This document shows positions 42,485 to 53,404 of a stretch of DNA of 64,000 nt, piece by piece. Each line of letters opens with the position of its first letter. The stretch's first letter is position 1. The notes under the pieces are model-generated. The model made no database searches. It was not told the DNA's origin and saw only the letters and a program-made list of their open reading frames with translations. Source of the DNA: Tillandsia leiboldiana (Eukaryota > Streptophyta > Magnoliopsida > Poales > Bromeliaceae). The stretch lies in assembly GCA_029204045.2 (NCBI GenBank), contig JAQNDB010000334.1, positions 31,906-95,905 of the forward strand. The letters are read 5' to 3'. Made by a program: the position numbers and the translations under genes.

Positions 42485-45400
42485 GTTGACCAGCAGCTTC
42501 TGGAGGCCTTTGTGGCGCGTCGGTGGTGTTTGTGTACCAATTGGACACTTTTGATGGACTCGGTGTGTTAATTGGATCAAGAGAATAGTCAGATGGCCCC
42601 GTCGAATGCTTAAACGTGGTTTCGCGCGCAATGGATATTAAATTGGACTCGGGGCGAAGTTTAGATAAAGGATCACCTCTCCGGATGCCTTCGGGAATTT
42701 TTAGAGTTGGAATTTGGCAAATCGGACTTTAGGAATGGACCCGGCGCGAAAATCGGATCAAGTGGGCTTTCCGGGTGCTTTCGGCTAATTTTCGGATGAG
42801 AATTTGGAGAAACGGACACCGTATTTGGATTCAACGCGCGAAATCGTTGAGAATGGACTATCTACTTGTTTTTTCGGAGACCGGTTGACGCGCGTGTTTT
42901 TCGAGGCTCGTGCGCGAATCTCGAGGCGACATGGCACGGATCCCAGGGCGGCGCTGATGTGCAGTTTGAGGCGCGTACGGCGCGCGTGGGCGCGACTGGC
43001 AGGCGCGCTGGGGAAGCGCGCTTGCGGCACGTGGCGCGCGGGGGCCGCCACGTGGCGGGCCCCCACTGGCGCGCGCGGTCACGCGGGGGGCGCGCGCCCG
43101 TGTGGCGCGCGGCATGTCCCTCACCTCCGCGGCGCTGGGTGTCACGCGCCCGTGTGGCGCGCGGCAACCGCGCCCGCGTGGCACGCTGGTCGCGTGCCGC
43201 GTGGGCAGGCAGGCGCGTGCCTGGGCCGGGTGCACGCGCCCGAGTGTGGTGGACCGGCTGGCGGTGGCTCCCCATTGGACGGTGCACCGTGGACCGGACC
43301 CGTGGACCACCTTTATCCTCCTTTTCTTCCTCTTCTTCTTTCTTCCCCGCACGCCATTCCTCCTCCATTTTCTTTTCTTTCTTCTCCAACCGAGCGAGAG
43401 AGGGTGTGAGGAGGGGATTTTGGTGGGGTGCGACGGTGCGCCGTGGACCTCGCGAAGCGCGCGAGGTGTTCCGAGGAGACGGTTGGGCGGCGCGACGCGG
43501 TCGAGGTAGGTCCCGCGTGTTAGTTTTGCGGTATTTTTGGCACAGTTTTGGAGCGTCCTTTTGGACATTGGATTTGACCCCTTGCTCTCGTGTGTGTTAG
43601 GGACCGTGTTTTACTGTGCTGTTTTACTGCGCGGACTACTGCTGGTGTTTTGGACGCGCCTCGTTTTGCGCGTGGACTCGTAAAGTGTGCACCATTTTGC
43701 TTACAACCTGTTGTACGAGCGTCGGATCGAGGCGAGTCTATACACATTTTTCATCTACTCGACGCGAGAATTATCACCATATTTTTTGGGATTTTCCGGG
43801 AATTGCCCGAAGGTATACTTTTCCTGTTCTCCTGTGCAATGTGATACAGATGTGTATATTGTGGACTTTTGCGCTCACCGCGTTGTGGAATTTGTAACTT
43901 GGCCTCCGGGACTCGGATTTTGGCGTGCAGGTACTCGTTTCGAAGGGCTCGATGCGACGATCGCGTACGTATTTTTGGAAGATTTTTCAAATTCCGTTCT
44001 GTAGGTGAAAATTGCACATCTTCGGGGCTGGTTTCAGCAGTTGGTGTATACTCGTATATTTTAGCATAAAGTGTAACTTTGGACCTTTTTGTGGTACCCA
44101 GGAGGGTTCGCAAGTGTTTCGGAACACTGCTAGGAGCCGAGGTTTGCGCGACATGTACCGTGGATACGAGTTCAGCGGATTGTGCGTGCAGGTGGCCACG
44201 CTCTTCACCGACCCCAGGTTTGCCTTGGATTGAGCACTTCAGGTGGGTAAGCTTGATATTGGTAACTGTATAAGGTGTTTACGTTATGATGAACGTAGGT
44301 GCACTTGTGGGGATGTCACCCCTCTATGACTGATAGCAGGCATATTGGATGTACAACCGTTATGAGCGAGAGGTAAGTATGGAAACGGCCTAGATCATGT
44401 GGATTGATGTTTACCTGACAATTGTACATGCTCGTTAAACGAGAGACTTAGCATGCGATAGACAGATTATATTTATCCCACACTAGATGATATAGAGATC
44501 ATACCTGGTTATTCAGTAGCCTATTTATGCGAGATTGGTATATCATAGTAGGAATATTGTAGTATGCATTGCTACTATGTTTTACTCTCTTTTATTATTT
44601 CCAAGGACAAAAGCATGCCTGAATGGACATGTAGTTAGGCCATCTTTTACTGCTGCACTACTTATTGGAATTTGACTTAGGAGAAACCATGTTATCCTTT
44701 TCTCCTTCCTTGTTAGTCGGGCGGTCTGTGTTGCTCGGGTGCGAGCAGGGGTCTGGGGTAGTGTAGCCGAGACATTTGTGTCAGGGACAGGTTGGATTAG
44801 TTGTGGGGCTTTGCGGCAACCGCGGATATTGGGCGGTTGGCCGGATGCTTATCTATGCACCAGATTGGGTATCAGTTTTTTCTAGTGGATGGAGTTTCCC
44901 ACTTATCGTCTAGTTGCATCCGAATGAGGTCGGGTCTTTCTTTAGTGGTTGAGTTTTCCCACTTTGATCAGATTTGTGATCAAAGTCCTGCTATACAGAG
45001 ATACTTGTTACTGAGATACTTTACTCGTGTGGGTCGCTCCCCTCGAGTGCCACTCCGAAGGTAGGCTTGACCGAGCCGTGTGCCGGTCTGTTACTTATAT
45101 TTCGACCGAGCCGTGTGCCGGTCTGTTACTTATATTGAGATCGAGCCGTGTGCCGATCAGTTACTGAGTTCGACAGTAGAGCAGGCAGTACCGGGTTTTA
45201 TACCGGTTCATTTGATTGGGTTTAGTTCGGTCAGATATTGTTATTGTTGCACTCGTGCCCGGGAGCCGAGTGCAGTCTTGTAGCTGAGTTTAGACCCATG
45301 CTAGTATTGTTGAGAGCCGTTTGGTTGACGGTGGTCCCGTGTCGTCGAGAGTACTTTGACCGTTGTGTGAGAGGTTGAGCATCATCATTCTATCCGTTCT

Positions 45401-46298
45401 GAGAGAGAGAGCGTGGATTTTGACTATAGCCTGCATGAGCCACTACTCGATAGCGAGTTAGTCCGTTTGGACGCCCTACGTAATTCCTGCCCGTCAGCGG
45501 GAGGTGGTCGTAGGTGGGGCGCAGGTTTGACTGGACCAGATGTGGCAGTCAGCTCGATTGGGTCGATTGTGCACTTCATGTGCTAGTGGTTGCATACCAT
45601 TCTTTGATTCTCCCCTCCTGAGCATTTTGATAGAGGCTTGGTAGCTGTTGAGAGTCTCCAGCTTCCTTATTTCAGTCTTTATGCCTTTGGTTAGTTTATG
45701 TCTCTTGAGGACTTGCTGGGCAGACCGTCGAGTCTGGCGGTGGTACCCACTGAGGACTCCCCTTTTGGTGTAGTTCTCACACCCTTTGGGGGTTTTCCCC
45801 CTTCTTTTTCCTTCCTCTCCTTTGTTTTGCAGAGTCTTAGCAGGTGTTGCTGATTCTGCGGTTGTTGATCGAGGCGAGGGAGTCGCGAGCTAGATCTCTA
45901 CCCATGTTTGGAGAGTAGCGGTACCCCTTCAGAGGAGAGCTTCTGTAGATTAGTTGTTTTATTTCCTCTTTTGAGAGCCTGTTGTAGCGAGGATATATTA
46001 TTGTATTGAGAGACTGTACACTGTTGTACGGATTCATTGGAGATATATCCCGGTTGGGCTCAGAGCTTGTATTTGAGGACATTGTTTTATTATTATTTTT
46101 GGGAGACGGTCATTGTTGTATTATTTCCAGTTATACAGTGATTGATTTTAGTTATACAGTAGGTTTTGGTTTTTATCTCTGATATCTGTTAGCTGTAGTA
46201 CTTTTCTTGCAGGTAGGACGCTTCGCCTATGCCACTTTGTCATAGGTGGCGGATCTGTTGGCGAGCCCGGGTCGCAGTTTCGACCCCAGGGCGTGACA
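42485..46298 (+). repeat. C-relative LTR fragment 2, 5'-truncated
   Basis: Homology to the LTR start resumes at GACCAGCAGCTTCTGG, about 25-30 bases inside the terminus, and continues to the proper end GGGCGTGACA. U3 here (42950-43300) is extremely GC-rich. Instead of a clear TATA box there is a pyrimidine-rich tract at about 43311-43400. It is divergent in U3 from fragment 1, so the two fragments probably derive from different copies. An acceptor-like TTTTGCAG|AGTC lies at 45832/45833. Confidence 0.8.
45069..45173 (+). repeat. Three 35-bp tandem repeats in the C-relative LTR
   Basis: Units start at 45069, 45104 and 45139 with GACCGAGCCGTGTGCCGGTC or a close variant. They are not present in this multiplicity in the gypsy C LTRs, so they are a local expansion. 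Confidence 0.8.
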
Positions 46299-46306
46299 GA
46301 TTGGGT

Positions 46307-46319
46307 TGGTATCAGAGCC
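46307..46319 (+). other. Primer-binding site, tRNA-iMet (C relative)
   Basis: TGGTATCAGAGCC, 8 bases after the LTR. Confidence 0.88.
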
Positions 46320-47771
46320 TAGGTTGTAGGTCGTGGTGGACTTAGAAACCCTAGGCTTATGGTTTGACCCTTGGTTGACTTCGTGAGAGTCGTGATCTAT
46401 AGCGTGAGTCCTGATTGAGTTTTATTCCTCTCCCAAGGGACAGGAAGAGTGATTAGCATGTTTATTCTTCTAAGTGATTATGTTGGCTGCAGACAACATA
46501 ATGCTGTGGAACGGGTGACATGCTTTAGACTTTCGCTGGATTGGGTCGTGTGGCTTTTGTGTACTGTTTTGTGGTTTCGTCGTGGAGAGCGGTGTCTCCC
46601 CGACGCTGGGGTTTTGACCTGTGTGCATCCTGTCATAGCAGCTGAGCTGGAGCGGTTGGTTTTGGGCCGGATACCTGGATTGAGGTCAGAGAACTCCGGA
46701 CTCAGATGACAGGATCGTCTGAGGCTTATCAGCGGCAGAGTGAGCGAGCAGCTGGTTTTAGTGACACAGTTGTCGGAGCAGCGGGCAGCTCGACAGTGTT
46801 TCTTTCTGAGACCACCCGGTTGCTGTATCCTCAGGGGCGGGAATTTTTGTGGCACCGATGGAGTGAGTAGCCCCCTCCGTGCCAATGTTTAGTGCCGAGG
46901 CACCGAGGCAGGGTGGATAGTTGACAGCAAAGGAGCTGTGGGACATTATCGACCTATTGAGCCAGATTCGGCAGATGAACCACCCCGACTCGTAAGATTG
47001 AGTTTGGAGCCTTTGGAGGCAGAGTCATGGTTGGTGGTGATGGAGTGATTAATTGCGAGCCCCCTGTGCTAGAGAGTTTATGCAGTGGTTGAACTGTGCG
47101 CTCCAGGTTTCGAGGGACGAGGCGCGGAGGATATGTGTGGCTGGGAGTGGATTGCGTCAGGATAACTTTCAGTTTAGTTGGTCCCTCTATTATGGATTAT
47201 TGACGCCTCATCGGAGTAGGCATTGCGTATGGAGCTTGGCACTACAGTTCCTTTGGATAGGGATCTGCCGCTAGAGGTGAGTTCTGGATATTGGCGCTTG
47301 GCGCCGGGTGATGGAGGACAAATCGGCCGGCAGAGGCACTTCTGATTTCCTTTTCAGGATGACGGGCTCCTGAGATGCCAGAGATCGGGTGGACCCCGAT
47401 GGCAGCATCAGCATTTATATCAGAGTGACGCTGCGGTAGCGTGGATTTGCTATCTGCGGAGGACCTTATTCGTCGCCTCAATGTGAGCAAAGACAGAGGT
47501 CGTACTTCCTTGTGGATAGTCCTGATTTTCAGGCAGATTGAGCGACAACCACTTGCATCGAGGGGATAAATCTGTGCCGCCCGATTGTAGGGCGCCACGG
47601 TAGTGGATCGAGTGTCGCAGGTGGGATTTCACCACAGCAGTCAGAGTTAGAACATGTTGCATTCCTGCATGGACTAGAGGCAGATTTATTACCACGTGCA
47701 CTCGAGGTACAGGTTCCTGCTAGTGCTGTGCACGTGGAGGAGGCTTGTGGATCATGTCCAATGCGGTTGAG
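46320..47771 (+). pseudogene. C-relative internal region, decayed and truncated
   Basis: Aligns throughout with about 21782-23410 of gypsy C, including the phrases GTGTCTCCCCGACGCTGG, TTTTGGGCCGGATACC and GAGCTGTGGG, and shares its lack of any long frame. Its end (47580-47771) covers the protease-region scrap. Sharing of the same non-coding state between two copies shows that the family multiplied after losing its genes. Confidence 0.8.
46455..46524 (+). promoter_or_regulatory. Leader hairpin of the C relative, intact
   Basis: Inner stem-loop at 46479-46500: TATGTTG, loop GCTGCAGA, CAACATA. Outer stem AGCATGT (46455-46461) with ACATGCT (46518-46524). The structure survives although the surrounding gag does not. 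Confidence 0.7.
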
Positions 47772-49044
47772 TGTTAAGGAATTTGTTTTCGCGCATTTCG
47801 TGAAAATATTAAGTCTTGAAGATTGAAGATGAAGAAGTTTGGATCATATAACTCAATCTCAAGAAAGAAGAATTCAAAAGGATCAAGTATGTTTAACTAA
47901 TTAATTTTGGTGATCCGAATACTTCTTATAGTGTAGAAACACGTGGATGAATTTTTAATTGCATAAAAATCAAAAACTGGACATGGGACATGTTCAGGAT
48001 CCGGATCAGACACGGCAGTCCGGATCCCGAAGGGTGTTGGTTCATACGCAAATCCAATCCGGATCCAAGCCATTTCTGATCCGGATCCCGAACATTGGTT
48101 TTGGCTGAAATGTATGAACAGTCCGGATCAGGCATTTCAATCCGGATCCCGAACCTTTGTTTTTCTGGAAATTGTCTGTTTCGTTACGACAGTCCGGATC
48201 GCCGTAAATCTGATCCGGATCGTCGTCCTGTAAAATTTCAGAAAAGGTTAGTTTTTGATTCTTATCCTCTTCCAGTGGTTTCTAACCTATAAATAAACCC
48301 TATGATTCTTTTTCTAGGGCAAGCCGCATAAGCCATAAAAGCCAAATAAATCAAAAGACGACCATATAAATCCACCTATAGAGAAGAAAGGAAATCAATA
48401 GATTTAATCCTATGTTTCTTCATCTATATTGATTGATTTGATTCTAGGGTTTCATACTCATATTTTGAGTAGAATCAAATCAATGAATACTTAGATAGTA
48501 TTTCCGATCTATTTCTAATCTAAGTATTCGGCGGATCATCACCACCCAAAAAAACAACGATTTCCCAAATCGGCGCGTGGACTCGCGTGGCCTTGTGGAT
48601 TCAAGGTGCTACCGCTTTCGTGGATTCGGAGCGAGGCACGTTTGTGGATTCGAGACGTACTACTGGGTGAAGACCGTGGATTCGGTCGGACGTCGTGGAT
48701 TCGACGTTGGACGCCGTGGACTCGGCGTTGGACGCTAATCGTGGATTCGAGCAGCGTTGCGGAGAGAGCGGAGAAGATCTACTAGGAGCGTATGGAAAAA
48801 GGTCGAGTTGTCTGTGAGTACGGTATATCACCTTTGTACGTGTTATAATTCTAGTGGATTTCACCGTGTTATCGGTCCCGTGGTTTTTTACTCCGGTGTT
48901 GGAGTTTTCCACGTAAAAATCTTGCGTGTTATATTTTCATTTCCGCATTGGGTTTTATTACGCAACGATTTTTGAGTGTTTATTGTTTACACTTATTCAC
49001 CCCCCTCTAGGTGTTTTTTCCCCTATTTAGATCATTATTTACAT
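47772..49044 (+). repeat. Copia-2 5' LTR, main part
   Basis: Starts TGTTAAGGAATTTG and matches the reverse complement of the copia-1 LTR. It has eight TCCGGAT cores (47999-48220; five are full ATCCGGAT), a TATA box at 48288-48295, the CGTGGATTCG array (48596-48750) and the TTCACCCCCCTCTAGGTG end motif. The last 12 bases of the LTR are at 60421-60432, on the far side of gypsy D. Confidence 0.88.
49040..49044. repeat. Target-site duplication TACAT (left copy)
   Basis: TACAT precedes the gypsy D LTR and recurs at 60416-60420. Removing gypsy D and one TACAT restores a continuous copia LTR end. Confidence 0.85.
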
Positions 49045-49402
49045 TGTCACGCCCCGGGTGTAAACCAGAACCCGGGCTCGTCCACAGACCCGCCGTGCAC
49101 ACGGTATTTCCCGTGTACACGAAGCGCTGGTAACCTGCTCAGATATAAAGAAATAATGCTAGAGCATAAAACAGAGCTAAACTGAAACTAGTACATCTCA
49201 GACAACTGCTGGAAATAAAAGTACAATAAACTCTCAAGAATATACATATGTCTCTCCAAGCTCACGAAGTGAAATACAACCAGCTGGCCGCAGCCAGACC
49301 CAAAATAAAAGAAAATACAACCGTCTGAGTGTACAGGGGATACAACAAAACTACAAAAACTCGAGCTCGGGGTAGCAGCTATCTAGTCGGCGATCCTCTT
49401 AC

Positions 49403-49444
49403 CTCGATCCTGGGAGGAAGGCCCCGCAACTCCGGCAGATGACT
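49403..49444 (-). other. Putative 42-nt microexon in the gypsy D LTR
   Basis: In sense, a long pyrimidine tract and TTTTGCAG precede AGTC at 49444, and CGAG at 49403 is followed by GTAAGAGG. The second LTR has the same 42-nt unit at 57667-57708. An upstream donor-like CAG|GTAGGA lies at 51058/51057. Confidence 0.45.
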
Positions 49445-49680
49445 CTGCAAAACAAAGGGGACAAGAAAAGGGAAAAACAGTGGGGGTCAGTACTACTATA
49501 AAGACAGTAGCCTCCCCTAGTGGGTAAACCTCAACACAAAACTCCTACCTGCCCACTAGGTCTACCAGAGGCTAAAAGAATAAATGCGGTAACTAAGAGT
49601 ATGACTCCTGATAAAAGCTACCACTAATATGCCTCTACCTGCCCAGCTAAAGATAGCTAAATGTATGCATCAGAAAATCG

Positions 49681-49920
49681 AAGCCTGCCACATCGGGTAT
49701 GCCAGCCTACGCATAACACCGGTGTGGGATAGGAGTCTCAATGTCTGCCAAATCGTGTATGCCAGCCTACGCATAACACCGATATGGGACAGGAGTCTCA
49801 AGGTCTGCTAAATCGTGTATGCCAGCCGACGCATAGCACCGATAAGGGGTAGGGTTCTCAATGTCTGCCAAATCGGGTATGCCAGCCTACGCATAACACC
49901 GATATGGGACAGGAGTCCCA
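49681..49920 (-). repeat. Four 60-bp tandem repeats in the gypsy D 3' LTR
   Basis: Exact period of 60 bp, with units starting at 49681, 49741, 49801 and 49861. Each contains ATGCCAGCC.ACGCATA.CACC. The second LTR carries the same four units at 57946-58185, so the expansion predates this insertion. Confidence 0.92.
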
Positions 49921-51317
49921 GGGTCTCAAGTCTGCAAATCGCGCACTCCGCTCTATAAGGAAAAGTACCGTCTCCCAAAGGAAGCCCAAAACCCTCTCCC
50001 CGAAACCCAAGTATCTGACTACACTAACCCAGCCCCTGCTCTAACCCGAGCATAATATCCCCTATGTCTAAGTGACTGAAGAAAGAATGCAACATGGTTT
50101 CTCCTAAGTCAATTCCAGCATGATAGTGTAGCAGAAAAAGGTGGCCTATCTAGGTGACCATTCAAGCATGCAAAAGTCATTAACTTGTTGAACCATTTTA
50201 AGTACCCTAACCACATACCTCAGCCTTTCATTTAATCAATCAACAAGATAGGGATTTAGCATAAATTCCAAGTAATTCTACTACATGTTTAAAGCATGGA
50301 CTCACCATTAATTAACTTGTAGTTTTCTAACAATGCGATTATCAACGAAGAAATCAGGATTTCATACAAGCATGCTAGGTCCATCTCACAGATTTACTAA
50401 CAGCATAATCAAGAGCATTCTAATAGGCCTAGTGATAAATCCCAAATAAGAGGTTTACAACATCACCCACCTCGAGCGCTAATCCCAATTCCCAAAAGCG
50501 GAACCCAAGCTCAGTCCAAAACTCCCCACCAATCTGTACAAAAATACCCCAAAGGAAAACACATAAGCTATACATTCACAATTCCCAGAATCTGTCCCTT
50601 AATACCACAGTCCAGAATTCACCAATTTTTACCTGCGAAAAATGCCCAGAAAAATCCAAGGAAAATACTGTCGCGATCCTCGCGACGAGCCCGTCGAAAC
50701 GAGTACCTGCACGCCCAATTCGGAGTTTCCTATGCTGAGATAAAAATCCGACAAGGGAAACATCCCAATCCAAACTGTACCAAATTTCTGTAACAAGGAA
50801 CCACAGAAAAAGGAGATTCTCACCCTCGGCCAAAAACCAGAAAAATCTGAGAAAACTCCAGGAGACTCCTTGCGAAGTGTGGATGAAAATTGCCTCTTGA
50901 ATCGCCTCGATCCGACGTCCGAGCGAAAAGATATGGCAAGAACACTGCGGTGCTGTCCAAAAGTCCACGACGAAAAATGGGTCAAATGGGTGCTCAGAAA
51001 ACTCCAAGATCAGCACGGAAATCGAGGAACCTCAAAACACAGGAGTTGAAGTCCTACCTGTCATGAGTCCAACGGCGCAAGAATCGGCGAAATCAGATGT
51101 CGGGGTGAGTCGGAGGAGTCCAAACACTGAGAAGGGGCGAAGAAGATCGCCGGGAAACAAGCTTCGCGCCGCGCCGTAAAATGGTGAACCTCGGGAAGAG
51201 TGCCTCCAAAAATCCTCAAAGTTCTCCAAAGGGTAGTGCACTGAGGGAGGAGAAATTTCTCTGAAGAAAGCTCAGCGAAAATAGGGTCCAAAAAGCCTAC
51301 AAGACTGAGGGGGGAGC

Positions 51318-51325
51318 TATTTATA
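51318..51325 (-). promoter_or_regulatory. TATA box of the gypsy D 3' LTR
   Basis: TATAAATA in sense, equivalent to 59582-59589 in the other LTR. Confidence 0.72.
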
Positions 51326-52162
51326 GGCCCAGCCCACTAAGCTGCCGGGCCGGGTTTTCGGGCGCAACTTTCGGGCGCACTGCGCCCGGAAACCCGGTCG
51401 CACGCTCCCTGTCCGACGCGCCCGAAACTCCCAGGAGCGGCCACGTCACCCCCAAACAGGGGACAGCAAATCCCCGCGGTCGCCGAGTGCCGCGTGTCCC
51501 CTCGCGGTCAGCGGGGGTAGGTACGGCCGCCCAACCGCGAGGCGACACGTGTCGCACTCGAGTGCGGCCGACCGCCCCGCCTGGCGCCACTGTGCACGCA
51601 CAGTACCGAGGCGCCCCCCCCCGTGCACCGTGGACCGCGCCCACGTGGGCCGACGAATCCGAAGCCGCCACGTGTCCTGCGCCCGGTCCACCGCAACCCC
51701 GCAAACCCGGTGAGCCATGCCGCGTGCGCCGGCCTATCAGGGCACGCCACGTGTCACCCACCCGCGGCCCATGCACCGCCGCGCTACCCCGTGGACCGAG
51801 CTGCGTGAGCCGGCCAATAATAGGCCGCCACGTGGCTCAGGCCGGTCCACGAGGCTCCCCCATGCACCGAAAAACCCCGAAAACTTTCGGAAGCCCGCAT
51901 TTGGTCATCCGGACTCCAAATTTAACAAGCAAATAGCCGTTTTCAAGCGTTTTTCCGCGCTGAATCCAAATCCAACCTCAGATTGGCCCAAAACCTTTTC
52001 TAAAATTCGGCAAATGCAGCCGAAGGCCAAATCAGCTATCCAAGTCTCACAAAGTCCATCTGTGGCACCCCTTTGATGCACCATGGGCCAGACACACCAA
52101 CACTAGGTGTTCTACACAATGGATTCATCGGAAAGTTGCATGGGAAAATCCAGAACACTACA

Positions 52163-52174
52163 TCCTCCCCCACA
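52163..52174 (-). other. Polypurine tract, gypsy D
   Basis: In sense TTGTGGGGGAGGA adjoins the 3' LTR, preceded by TTTCGAGGACGAAAC. Confidence 0.85.
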
Positions 52175-52209
52175 AGAAAAAGTTTCGTCCTCGAAACAAA
52201 AGTCATACC

Positions 52210-53404
52210 TCAAGCAGGTGCCTCGAACAGGTGGGGGTAAGCAGCCATCATCGCTGACTCCAACTCCCAGGTAGCCTCGCGCTCCTCATGACTGCTCCAG
52301 AGGATCTTCACATAAGGGATGGCCCGACTGCGCAACTCCCTAACCTCCCGGTCCAAGATCCTCAACGGCCGCTCAACATAGCTCAGGTCCTCGGTGACCT
52401 CCAGTGGGGCGAAATCGATGATATGAGACGGGTCATGAACATACTTCCTCAGAGTCGATACATGAAAAACGTCGTGAACACCTGAAAGCCTGGGAGGAAG
52501 TGCAAGCCTGTAGGCAACTGGCCCTATGCGCTCTAACACCTCGAAAGGTCCAATGTAGCGAGGGCTCAGTTTCCCCCGAATCCCAAACCTTCGGATCCCC
52601 TTTGAAGGCGAGACCTTCAGAAAGACATGATCCCCAACCGCGAACTCCAGGTCTCGCCTCCGCACATCTGCATAGCTCCTCTGTCTGCTCTGTGCTGTCT
52701 GAAGGTGCTGCCTGACTACCTTGACCTTAGCCTCCGCTTCTCTAAGCAACTCTGGCCCCAAGGTCCGCCTCTCACCCACATCGCTCTAATAAAGAGGGGA
52801 ACGACACTTGCGTCCATACAATGCTTCAAACGGAGCCATTCGGATGCTCGCTTGAAAGCTATTGTTGTACGCGAACTCAGCCAATGATAAGTGTCGTACC
52901 CAACCCCCCCCCAAAGTCCAGCGTGCAAGCCCGGAGCATGTCCTCAAGAATCTGTATAGTACGCTCTGACTGTCCGTCTGTCTGCGGGTGAAATGCTGTG
53001 CTGAAACTGAGCTGTGTTCCCAAAGTGACCTGTAGGCTCCTCCAGAAGCGCGAAACAAACCTCGGATCTCGGTCAGATACAATGGAGACGGGCACCCCAT
53101 GCAGCCTCACCACCTCGTCTAAGTACAGCTGTGCCAGCCGGTCGAGGGACCAAGTCACTTGCACCGGTAAAAAGTGTGCGGATTTGGTGAGTCTATCCAC
53201 GACTACCCAGATAGCATCCGCTCCCGTCTGTGCTCTCGGCAAACCAGTGACAAAATCCATGGTAACATGCTCCCATTTCCATTCAGGGATTGGGAGACTC
53301 TGCAACTTGCCAGCAGGTACACGATGTTCAGCCTTTACTTGCTGACAAGTTAGACAGTGCGCTACAAATCTCCCAATGTCTCTTTTCATCCCGTTCCACC
53401 AAAA
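52210..53404 (-). pseudogene. Gypsy D integrase, interrupted
   Basis: Continues directly from the gag-pol frame. Three lesions are visible. A TAG stop near 53403 lies between YRDLKA and FWWNGMKRD. One extra G in a run of nine near 52910 shifts the frame after LDFGGG. A TAG lies near 52785 where W is expected in LYWSDVGER. The domains are otherwise all there: HCLTCQQVK zinc finger, MDFVTGLP, IVSDRDPRF and TDGQSERTIQ for D,D,E, then RIGPVAYRLALPP and the chromodomain-like end PYVKILWSSHEEREATWE with AYPHLFE. As it stands it cannot give a full-length integrase. Confidence 0.9.

Larger units (their letters stand above)
39903..47771 (+). mobile_element. Gypsy C relative, rearranged and truncated
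   Basis: Plus-strand element: LTR sequence 39903-46298 (two fused fragments), primer site 46307-46319 and damaged internal sequence to 47771, where copia-2 cuts it. The internal region matches that of gypsy C nearly base for base in gene order and lesions. The bases before the LTR are CAGTC; the right end is outside the window, so the TSD cannot be checked. Confidence 0.85.
49045..52162 (-). repeat. Gypsy D 3' LTR (3118 bp)
   Basis: Starts TGTCACGCCCC and ends AACACTACA on the plus strand. The TATA box lies at 51318-51325. A GC-rich U3 (51350-51850) has one exact CCAAT-N10-CACG (51814-51832) and three near-matches with the same spacing (51531-51549 CCAAC, 51654-51672 CGAAT, 51733-51751 CCTAT). 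R-U5 holds four 60-bp tandem repeats (49681-49920) and a 42-nt microexon-like segment (49403-49444). Confidence 0.92.

Noticed and set aside
42866..43600. Long GC-rich frames on both strands near 42860-43600, up to 244 codons
   Set aside because: They lie in a CpG-rich LTR U3 where stops are rare, are rich in Ala/Arg/Gly/Pro, overlap on both strands and have no recognisable domain. The same applies to 4132-5067, 12579-13476, 17755-18867, 25505-26450, 34468-35487, 40225-40868 and 51321-51936.
49681..49920. CRISPR-like repeat array
   Set aside because: The 60-bp units abut with no unique spacers and lie in both LTRs of a plant retrotransposon.
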